64,000 nucleotides of DNA from Paenibacillus agilis (GTDB lineage: Bacteria > Bacillota > Bacilli > Paenibacillales > Paenibacillaceae), in the NCBI RefSeq assembly GCF_007786455.1, contig NZ_VNJK01000001.1:62001-126000 (forward strand), given 5' to 3'. The position numbers and the translations under genes are program-made. Below the pieces are notes generated by a model. It had not been told where the DNA came from. It searched no databases and saw only the letters and a list, made by a program, of their open reading frames with translations. Positions 56,401-61,244 of this stretch are shown one piece after another (within the stretch, counting starts at the first letter, position 1; each line of letters begins with the position of its first letter).

Positions 56401-59400
56401 GAGAAGAAGCAACTACTCAATTGTTAGCTCGTATTTGGCAAGAAACGTTAGGCTGTGATGAGGTTCGTCCAGAAGATGACTTCTTTATCCTTGGCGGACA
56501 CTCCTTGAAAGCTATCACGTTAGCTGCGCAAATTCAGAAGTCTTTCTCAGTGGACATGCCATTGACCGATATTTTCAATCGTCCACGTTTTCAGCAAATG
56601 GTAGAATGGCTGCTCAATAACAGAGCAGAACAGCATTCAACCACGATTACTGCGATTGAAAAGAAGGATTACTATGCAGTTTCTTCGGCTCAGAAGCGTA
56701 TGTATGTGGTGAATGAAATGGTTGGCGAAGCGGTGCCATACAATCTCGCTTCCATCTATCTGGTTGAGGGCTTAGTAGACAAAGAACAATTCAAGAGCGT
56801 AATAGACGAACTGGTACGCAGGCACGAAGCGCTTCGCACAAGATTCATTATGATCGATGGAGAGGCAGTGCAAATTATTGAAGATGAGGTTCCTTCCATC
56901 GTTGAGTTTGGCACCTCTACGGAAGAGCAGATTCATGCGGAACTGCAAAGCTATGTCGTTCCGTTTGATCTATCGCAGGCGCCATTAATGCGAGTGAGAT
57001 TAACAAGCCTCAGTGAAGAGAAGCATGTGCTGTTCATTGATATGCATCATATTATTACCGACCAAAGTTCAATCGCAATATTGCTGAAGGAAATCGCTGC
57101 GTTGTACAGCGGACAAGCCCTACCAGAAATCTCGATCCAATATAAAGACTTTGCAGCGTGGCAAAATCAATCTTTTGCTGGCAAAGAACATGAACAGCAA
57201 ATCGCATATTGGAAAGGTGAGTTTAGCGGTGAAATTCCAAAGCTGGACCTAATTACAGACTTTAGAAGACCGCGCATTCAATCCTATGAGGGAAAAAGCA
57301 TGACGTTCGACATTGGTGAAGAACAGAGTGCGCACATCCATCAATGGAGTAAGGAGCAGGGCGTAACCCCATATATGATCTTTATGGCGGGGTTGAAGCT
57401 GCTCTTATGGAAGAGTACAGGACAGACCGATTTGGTAGTTGGAACAGGCATTTCGGGACGTCGTCATGCTGATCTGGATATGGTCGTCGGCATGTTCGTG
57501 AACACGTTGGCGATACGCTCGCAAATTAACAAAGAGCTCACAATGGCCGAGTATGTGCACGATGTGAAGCAGAAGATGATTAAGGCGTATGACAATCAAG
57601 ACTGCCAATACGAGATGTTGGTTGAACTACTAGATCTTCCAAAAGACTTGTCGCGAAATCCATTATTCGATGTCGTGCTGAACTATATCAACATGGGCAC
57701 GGAGGAACTGTCGATCAACAATGCGGTGCTTACTCCGTGGGAGCTGGATGACATCGACAGTAAGTTCGATATGACGTGGACCATTTTAGACAAGGATGGC
57801 AGGTTTGAGCTGGAGCTGGAGTATAAGTCCACCTTATTTAAGCACGAGACGATTGAATCATTTGGCCATAGACTGCTGCTTATTTTATCAGCGATTACCG
57901 CTCAGTCTGATAAGAAAGTAACGGAACTATCGATTGTTAGTCCAACGGAGCGACAGTGGCTGCTGCATGATCTTAATCAAACAGCGACTGATTATCCGCG
58001 CAATCAATCGATTGTGCAGCTCTTCGAGGAGCAGGTGGAGCTTCATGGTCAACGAACCGCCTTGCTCTGGGACGATGAAGAGATTAGCTACTCGGAGTTA
58101 AATGAAAGAGCGAATCTACTAGCCTATCAGCTAGCTAAGAAGCAAGTAAAGCATGGTGACTATGTGGCTATTTTGCTAGAGCGCGGTCCTTTGCAAATAA
58201 TTAGTATTCTTGCTGTTTTGAAATGCGGCGGGACCTATGTACCGATAGATCCGGAATCTCCAGAGGCGCGTATCAACTTTATTCTACAGGACAGCGCTGC
58301 ATGCTTGCTGTTGACGGAGTCTGCATTTGTATCGAGCACCACGTCTACTACTCCTCGCCTATTGTTGGATGACAACGAACATCTGTCCGAGACGAATGAA
58401 GATAAACAGGACTCTAGGAATGGTACTTTCCCTTGTGGTTATGCCGAAGATACGGTCTATGTGATGTACACATCAGGTTCAACTGGAATGCCGAAAGGAA
58501 CGATTATTACACATCGCAACGTCATCCGTGTAGTGAAGGAAACGAACTTTGCAACAGTACTGCCGACGGATCGATTACTTCAACTATCCAATTATGCATT
58601 TGATGGCTCGGTGTTTGATATTTTCGGAGCGCTGCTTAATGGAGCGAGTCTCGTTCTTATTTCGAAGCAGGATGCAATTGAAATTTCAAAACTGGCTGCG
58701 TTTATTGAGGAGAAAGGGATTACTACCTTCTTTGTAACAACGGCACTGTTCAATATGCTAGTGGATTGGGACGTTACATGCCTCAACGATGTTCGTAAAG
58801 TTTTAATCGGTGGAGAAGCTGCATCCTTGAGCCATGTGAAAAAAGCGCTGAATGCTTTGGGTCCGGGTCGAATTGTTAATGGCTACGGACCAACCGAGAG
58901 CACGTTCTTCGCGACCTATTATCCAATTGATTACATTGCCGATGATGTGCAATCTGTCCCTATTGGTTATCCGTTGGCGAATACGACCTTGTACATTTTG
59001 GACGAAGAGGGTCAGCTAACTCCTTCAAATGTTCCTGGAGAACTTTATATTGGCGGTGACGGTGTAGGTAAAGGATATTTGAACAGAAATGAGCTGACCG
59101 AGCAGAAGTTTATCGACAATCCGTTTGAAGACGGTGGCAAGCTGTATCGCACAGGAGATCGGGTATGGCGTATGCCATCAGGCGAGATCGGGTTTATCGA
59201 ACGAGTGGATTTCCAAATTAAAATTCGCGGCTTCCGGGTCGAGCTTGGCGAAATTGAGAATCACATCAAAAACATTGCAGGCGTGCAAGAAGTCATCGTG
59301 ATTGCTCAGAAGGACAAAGCAGGCAGCCTCTACATTGCTGCTTACTACACACTAGATGAGGGTGTACATGTAGAGCCAGTTCAAATCCGATCGCTTCTGG

Positions 59401-61244
59401 CAGATACGATTCCAGACTATATGATTCCTGCAAGAATCAAGAGAATGGAGCGCTTGCCTCTAACGTTAAATGGAAAAATTGATCGCCGTGCGCTGCCTGA
59501 GATTGAACAACAGATAGGGCGTTCGTTAGCTCATGCTCAAGATGCAGCGCGCAATGAAGCGGAACAGATTATTCTATCGCAAATGCAGCAGGTTCTCGAT
59601 AATAGCCAAATTGGCATTAAAGATGACTTCTTCCGCTCGGGTGGACAGTCGATCAAGGCAATTGCTCTCGTTCAGGCTTTGGCGAAATTGGACATTACCG
59701 TGATGGTAAATGAAATCTTCCAATACCCAACGGTAGAAGGGCTTGCTGCATTACCTAGTGTGAAACAACGGTTCGCTCACCCTGTGGAATCCGCAATGAA
59801 ACGATCCAAATCTGTGATCGTCGAAGGCTTTGCTACGTTGAATGAACAGCAGCAGCGTTTACTAGTCGAACATGTGTCGCGTACATGTTCCATGGTTTCG
59901 TCACTGCTTACTTCCTCCGCACGTATAGCGGAATTCCCATTATCACCTGTGCAGCTCGTTCATACGACACTAGGGTCGAGTGGAAGTGGATTTACCACTT
60001 ATGTGGATGGGGATTTGGAGGAGCAGCAGCTCAAACAAATACTGCGAAAAGTGATCTGCGATCATCAGTTGCTTCATTGTGCTATGAAGGAAGCAGTGTC
60101 GACGGAATCAATCGCTTTAACCGATTCCACTAGGTCGCTTGTGTGGAGTGAATGTGATATTTCGGGGGTTCAATTGTTACTTGAGAAGCATATTCCTTAT
60201 CTAGACTTGCGCGAATATACGCAGCAAACAAGGGATCTTGTCATCGAGCAATTAGGTTCAGCCTTATTGTCACAAGATTATCAAATAGGAGCACTTCCTT
60301 GGCGACTATGCTGTGTTCGCGTAAGCCAACAATCCCATTATGTAATATGGGGATTCGATCATGCTGCTTTCGACGGAATGAGCGCTGAAGTCATTCGTCA
60401 TCACATTCAAATCGAAGCTACTGGTGATGAACATGTTCAGCAGTCGGGTGAGTCTGAGTCTCCACAGAAATATAAGGATTATGTATCGCTGCTGCAAGCT
60501 GGGCCGCAAGGGATTCAGGAGACGGACATTATCGCACGCTTCGCTCTCGATGCATGGAATGATAACAATCATCTAGTAATGGAGAAATTGGCAGCGATGA
60601 GACATCGCAATGACAAAGAAGTTCACTTGAATATTCCATTGCTTCATGTAGATGGCGAGGATTTGTGGTGGTTCTCCTTTGAACTAGTGGTTCAATTGCT
60701 CAGAGCATATACAGGTGTCCGTGATATCCCGCTAGCGATTGTGAACTATGGCAGAAGCTATCAGGACACAGACTTCTACAACTGTGTTGGTGAGTTCCTG
60801 GATATGATTCCGCTCGTTATTGGGGAAGAACAACCAAGGTCCAACAGTCTGGAACGCATGCAATATTGCCGCGATCATGCGATTAATTTCCTTTCATTAC
60901 TTTATGATGCCAAGTTAGCTGAGAAGTTCCCTGACGTAGTCTCCTTGCTTCTATCGGCCTATCAGAGCAATGAGCAGCTCAAGCAGCTCGTATTGTTCAA
61001 CTTCCAAGGTTTTGTTTCTAAACAGGAGCGGCATGCTTTTGAACAGGCGCTAGGAGAAAGAGATGGTGATCGATTGGCAGCATGCATGGTTACGGTGAAT
61101 TATGATGAGGAGTATTTACGAATCTCGATAGATTGCTCAAGCGGGATCGATACGGATTTACTTAATGACATTATGGAAACGAAATTGCTTGCGCATTCAG
61201 AAAGGCTGAGCACTGACAAATTTGCGGAGGTGGAAAATGGGTAA
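44496..61244 (+). CDS. Hybrid NRPS-PKS, five modules (5582 aa)
   Basis: A single cytoplasmic megasynthase. Domain order with rough residues: C 5-445; A 450-960; T (Ser1008); KS 1068-1494 (Cys1238); AT 1588-1882 (Ser1688, HAFH at 1784, malonyl-type); ACP (Ser2012); C 2067-2499; A 2504-3012; T (Ser3061); KS 3160-3580 (Cys3329); AT remnant 3671-3878 (catalytic Ser replaced by Arg3776); ACP (Ser4003); C 4058-4488; A 4494-5002; T (Ser5052); C-like domain 5129-5562. No KR, DH, ER, MT, epimerase or thioesterase was found, so the polyketide extension units would stay as beta-ketones unless modified in trans. The ATG at 44496 is 7 bp after GAGGTG; TTG 44490 is an alternative. The 3' end overlaps the next synthase gene by 8 bp. 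Product not recognised. Confidence 0.93.
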   Translation: MKMNSVELTETQKGIYFDCLVDNPLSYNISATIVIENLHEKHFENALKLVIGEQEALRSHLEIVNDYPLLVIHNEASVPLVKADISAAAGQKEELLRGMFEEELATKFDLTAAPLFRVKLIKFESNKHLFIICIHHIVADGLSLEMLKKKLIDYYNKLVKKEPFVYKRDTSYSAYISKENTKLTSGGYSKQKQYWLDKMEGAEPLALQPDYPARNKQQDIGKEKRFEIPASMMKQINEHSMQQEVTPFMFLLASFSVLMNQYTQNEDVVFASPFSHRPNLDVEETIGCFVSMLPMRFNIASEGTFSSILEQVSKEFIQVYKNIGYPNNLIMRDSQLIPMPGSPSILDVSFVYDIYEEVEGEHLDVSIVDQDVVTFPGSMMVVWNKTPEHDLIKVQYKPDMFSEHSMELFGQRFLKLLEVLVADVHITIKDIHLLLENEEENILSDFNQTVYFPYEPQHAIQLFESRVVKNPSNIALIEGQRKLSYAEVNAKANQLARAILKYKSKENESVGVQCQRSMELVISILAILKAGCTYVPIDPAYPAARKEYIFEDASISLLLTTDQLPTDSNWKVDYIFLNDAQTFSGDDSNLVEPLDPFSLAYIMYTSGSTGKPKGVMVENHSVVNTLLDLERRFPVQKGDVFLLKTAFTFDVSITELFGWFMGEGSLLILEPEGEKNPQLILNEIYNHQVTHINFVPTMFRLFLELFDIDANVAMLQSLKWIFVGGEAVTPDILQKFYALNTNIKLENVYGPTECTIWVSHYSLQDYTGSANIPIGQPLNESRWYVVGKHDNLQPIGIPGELCLSGVGLARGYLNLEELTKEKFVLNPFFREGIDQDCYRYMYRTGDQVRWLPSGTIEYLGRIDFQVKVRGVRLEVTEIENVMSEYEGIIQAVVVVKKQGNNPAMLCAYYLSEQEIPVTELKAHLSKQLPSYMIPTYFVHKTELPHNNSGKIDRNALKKDVQFLAADSHADYIPPTTEMESVIAAAWQETLSIPQVSLDDNFFDIGGNSLTLIQLHNKLRKRLSVDFSITLFFQHPTIRLLAEHFTKEETETITNRESHFTRDDKIVRKDIAIIGISVHVPGADSVHEFWDNLKNDKESIHFYTDEELKDLGIPVDVIQSPNYVKAKGRINDIDNFDAPFFDYTPGEVRMMSPQLRHLYQGTWEALEDAGYYPGSTSSRIGMFIGGSDDFEWYRNVLFADNDYSEKYQAFTLSTNHFLATRIAYKLNIKGPVYSALTGCSTTLVTPHLACQSLILGECDLAVAGGITIELPNEGGYFYEDGMMFSPDGHCRPFDAKAQGTMFSNGMGLVVLKRLDEALADGDQIYAVIKGSAINNDGNHKIGFLAPSVEGQADVIQQAYRVAGIDPETVSYVEAHGTGTSLGDPIEVESLTKAFASDKKQFCLLGSVKGNVGHTDTAAGVVGLAKVALSMKHQYIPGTVNYNEPNPKIDFANTPFSVTNHGLAWGDMEMKQNIIRAGINSFGVGGTNAHMVLEQAPTTGDSSPDDKVNLLLFSAKSTSSLAATSNNVVNYLLHAKETSLSDAAWTLQVGRQPFTYRKSLVVNESFYSDPNHVLQALGESVVTEAALGNGPVYFMFSGQGSQYQGMGRDLYYSAERSAISSLFKRHIDHVYSCLADAERAAFIEIIYGDQNPQLINQTEYSQFALFATSYALAKSLMDIGIQPAGMLGHSIGEVTAATVAGVFELKDAVDIVRFRGQVMQKQPPGVMLAVMADAQVVKPVLEADVSLALENTTNSCVVGGSEEAISRCEKQLEKLGWKCMRVKTSHAFHTPMMADAAREFQAKLATYSLQEPKIPIVSNTTGTWVQPLEMTSVEYWSKHILEPVQFAKNLSEVLKQERIVGIEVGAGRTLSTFARQHEQHAAGKHSFINLIRHPQEVDNDVEYINKKLGDIWSAGVEIDWYACKGSAVRRRVSLPTYAFEKMSFPINIQTASAPLVLAQEPIELPNRYIAAAGISPIRENKGDILDLVTEAYKSVFGFDSIQAEQNFFALGGDSLKAVSLSSSIKHYIGVKVDVGDLFKYPSPGALASYLNTSTVQTSNAMRIRTADKRDYYPLSSAQSRMFALSLLDKDSVAYNLPSVTRIKGRLDKERLEQTFAKLIQRHESLRTSFHIQDNQPVQIIHPTADVPIAYSSKEVSSDNDIYPLVHSFIQPFDLEQRPLFRIELVNIGEDHSLLLFDLHHIIADGTSVETITRDFNQLYFGGELPTMLQYKDYAVWQQDYLKSQEMKQHRDYWLDQLGDDLPTLELPLDYKRPAVKEFVGGRIHFGLDKQLSAKLIEFAQATESTLFMVLLSAWNVLLSRYSGQEDVIVGTPVTGRTQDEVKDTVGMFINMLAMRNFPQHDKTFISFLHEVKGNALRAYEHQSYQFDDLVEQLQLKRELNRNALFDVSFDFQNMELHDLEVDNIRFTPIPFDTKTAAYDLVMTCQEDKKNQIIGGFLEYSSSIFAKATAERMIESFKCILQHVMEDQEALLWHINLVSPEAKQIMIHDLNDTALEYNPSLSIQQMFERNVTNHPDKVALLTAGGGQFTYQALNEKANALAWHLIQLGVQADSVVGIMPERDEHLLIAILAVLKAGGAYVPIDPNFPKERINYMLSASDINVLITSNALQESLEYDGTIVDYTSQGIYHNNSSNPTPLVDKGRLACVIFTSGSTGKPKGVMVNEGSMVNFIQDILHRNIFEHEDDRVICVTTLSFDIFGFESLVPLCTGHSIYLADELEQMDPALANQKIVEHNVTHILSTVSRIKAFVENPEFAQALKQLRCILSGGENYPLALLQELQQRSQAKLFNMYGPTETTIWSTTKELTHADSINIGMPIANTQAYIMNPAGKLQPIGVFGELYIAGNGLARGYLNNEEETNHKFVTVSELPHTRLYRTGDRARMNEKGEIELLGRLDTQIKIRGYRIELAEIEKVILSHSRIRQAVVTVMDDKLGNKHLVLHYCTRDAGASSNEDSSWLKLWLKEQLPHYMIPSYYSHLEEMPVLPNGKINKNALQIPVEQSVSVEKEVILPSSNLERELLACWKEVLNLNQISIRDNFFDVGGNSLGLILVNNKLTSILGRSIPLLQMFQYPTIESLVKSLKETEILDTTTSTNVSSSTSASASANTNTNTNVSAGVGTGPSISDEIITHASASTPYKKTASRDIAVIGMACKFPGANNTEEFWHNILNGVESITNFTDEELLQSGIDADTLSNPKYVRAKGYLDGIEYFDSDFFDYPYQESNMMDPQIRILHQCVWEALEHGGYNSSTYAGKIGLFAGSGSSLPWMTRFLGRQHDFLSAFEALTLNEKDYLTTRVSYKLNLKGPSFNIQTACSTSLVAIHQAIQSLINGESDMAIAGGVSISYPRKEGYLWHEGMILSKDGHCRPFSDDSSGTVSGNGCGLVLLKPLDAAKRDGDAIYAVIKGSAINNDGTEKIGYTAPSVTGQAHVIDASLRHAGVPAEDICYLEAHGTGTKLGDPIEIEALKQAWHTNKRNYCAIGSVKANIGHLDAAAGVAGFIKTVLMLHHRTIPPQIHFNKTNPMIDMENSPFYISTEAKSLKASEQTLRAGVSSFGIGGTNVHVIVEQPPLEHKNSLSETINILPFSARTETALSVTSQEVVSYLQETDALNLSDAAWTLQVGRKAFEYRKVLVVKDSLRRHNDEAIADFVSSPTAKLDDITRTVVFIYPDEDSYSFGMGRDLYVSAYNSKGSEIYKSYVDQVLSRLPREEREVLKQVLRGDERYINEDNTINRHLAVFAIGYALAKTLIHVGVMPGFSYGQRIGQLSAMAVAGVLSLEEAIAQLKSHRVHHVHQMDEIAASLNGELSDRRLPRTTLITSAERLEETLADQKALLITLGAPSLLTAGDLEGVYSAEVHKSLHLIEHSKESKESVSSSDVVHFNQVLGSIWCYGIDIDWQALKGDAIRRRIPLPTYVFDKKYHDHDVSLFQMSGGGQHQNNPNVSTVGLVPAGELDREEATTQLLARIWQETLGCDEVRPEDDFFILGGHSLKAITLAAQIQKSFSVDMPLTDIFNRPRFQQMVEWLLNNRAEQHSTTITAIEKKDYYAVSSAQKRMYVVNEMVGEAVPYNLASIYLVEGLVDKEQFKSVIDELVRRHEALRTRFIMIDGEAVQIIEDEVPSIVEFGTSTEEQIHAELQSYVVPFDLSQAPLMRVRLTSLSEEKHVLFIDMHHIITDQSSIAILLKEIAALYSGQALPEISIQYKDFAAWQNQSFAGKEHEQQIAYWKGEFSGEIPKLDLITDFRRPRIQSYEGKSMTFDIGEEQSAHIHQWSKEQGVTPYMIFMAGLKLLLWKSTGQTDLVVGTGISGRRHADLDMVVGMFVNTLAIRSQINKELTMAEYVHDVKQKMIKAYDNQDCQYEMLVELLDLPKDLSRNPLFDVVLNYINMGTEELSINNAVLTPWELDDIDSKFDMTWTILDKDGRFELELEYKSTLFKHETIESFGHRLLLILSAITAQSDKKVTELSIVSPTERQWLLHDLNQTATDYPRNQSIVQLFEEQVELHGQRTALLWDDEEISYSELNERANLLAYQLAKKQVKHGDYVAILLERGPLQIISILAVLKCGGTYVPIDPESPEARINFILQDSAACLLLTESAFVSSTTSTTPRLLLDDNEHLSETNEDKQDSRNGTFPCGYAEDTVYVMYTSGSTGMPKGTIITHRNVIRVVKETNFATVLPTDRLLQLSNYAFDGSVFDIFGALLNGASLVLISKQDAIEISKLAAFIEEKGITTFFVTTALFNMLVDWDVTCLNDVRKVLIGGEAASLSHVKKALNALGPGRIVNGYGPTESTFFATYYPIDYIADDVQSVPIGYPLANTTLYILDEEGQLTPSNVPGELYIGGDGVGKGYLNRNELTEQKFIDNPFEDGGKLYRTGDRVWRMPSGEIGFIERVDFQIKIRGFRVELGEIENHIKNIAGVQEVIVIAQKDKAGSLYIAAYYTLDEGVHVEPVQIRSLLADTIPDYMIPARIKRMERLPLTLNGKIDRRALPEIEQQIGRSLAHAQDAARNEAEQIILSQMQQVLDNSQIGIKDDFFRSGGQSIKAIALVQALAKLDITVMVNEIFQYPTVEGLAALPSVKQRFAHPVESAMKRSKSVIVEGFATLNEQQQRLLVEHVSRTCSMVSSLLTSSARIAEFPLSPVQLVHTTLGSSGSGFTTYVDGDLEEQQLKQILRKVICDHQLLHCAMKEAVSTESIALTDSTRSLVWSECDISGVQLLLEKHIPYLDLREYTQQTRDLVIEQLGSALLSQDYQIGALPWRLCCVRVSQQSHYVIWGFDHAAFDGMSAEVIRHHIQIEATGDEHVQQSGESESPQKYKDYVSLLQAGPQGIQETDIIARFALDAWNDNNHLVMEKLAAMRHRNDKEVHLNIPLLHVDGEDLWWFSFELVVQLLRAYTGVRDIPLAIVNYGRSYQDTDFYNCVGEFLDMIPLVIGEEQPRSNSLERMQYCRDHAINFLSLLYDAKLAEKFPDVVSLLLSAYQSNEQLKQLVLFNFQGFVSKQERHAFEQALGERDGDRLAACMVTVNYDEEYLRISIDCSSGIDTDLLNDIMETKLLAHSERLSTDKFAEVENG
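44508..47635 (+). other. Module 1: C-A-T
   Basis: The C domain has an intact HHIVADG (His135 onward) and, being first, must accept a donor from another protein, such as an acyl group. The A domain has YTSGSTGKPKG, VYGPTE, YRTGD and NNSGKIDR cores. Reading the binding-pocket positions gives D-V-T-N-F-G-V-I-W-K, which matches no code I know well (about 5 of 10 shared with Cys and Gly codes). The T domain has GGNSL. Confidence 0.8.
47698..50645 (+). other. Module 2: KS-AT-ACP (PKS)
   Basis: The KS has catalytic Cys in TGCSTTL and His in EAHGTGT and GNVGHTD. Where most KS domains have a DPQQR-type motif, this one has MSPQLRHLYQ. The AT has FSGQGSQYQGMG, GHSIGE and HAFH, the last predicting malonyl-CoA. 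The ACP has GGDSLKA. There is no reductive domain, so a beta-keto unit is expected. Confidence 0.8.
50695..53795 (+). other. Module 3: C-A-T
   Basis: The C domain (HHIIADG, His2197) condenses an amino acid onto the ketide of module 2. The A-domain pocket reads D-I-F-L-L-G-M-I-W-K, nearest (6 of 10) to the glycine code among those I remember, so substrate assignment is weak. The T domain has GGNSLGL. A 56-residue Ser/Thr/Asn/Ala-rich linker follows (53805-53965), encoded by short tandem repeats. Confidence 0.75.
53972..56630 (+). other. Module 4: KS-(degenerate AT)-ACP
   Basis: The KS is intact (TACSTSL, EAHGTGT, ANIGHLD). The AT region keeps homology at its ends (FIYPDEDSYSFGMGRDLY; then WCYGIDIDWQAL) but the GHSxGE site reads GQRIGQ and the HAFH region is missing. 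It is about 90 residues shorter than AT 1. The ACP has GGHSLKA and looks functional. Confidence 0.8.
56668..59760 (+). other. Module 5: C-A-T
   Basis: The C-domain core motif reads HHIITDQ (His4184), with Gln in place of the usual Gly. The A-domain pocket reads D-G-F-F-L-G-G-F-F-K, sharing 7 of 10 positions with the isoleucine code DGFFLGVVYK, so an aliphatic branched residue (Ile/Val) is a fair guess. The T domain has the variant motif GGQSIKA with Ser5052. Confidence 0.75.
59880..61180 (+). other. Terminal condensation-like domain
   Basis: About 430 residues of the condensation/epimerisation superfamily after the last T domain. The catalytic motif is FDHAAFDGMS: the second His is kept and the first is Asp. 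Such C-terminal C-like domains may condense with the next protein, epimerise, or release the chain. Its remaining segments (LPLSPVQ-like start LSPVQLVHT, later GEFLDMIPLVI) fit the family but diverge strongly from the upstream C domains. Confidence 0.65.
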
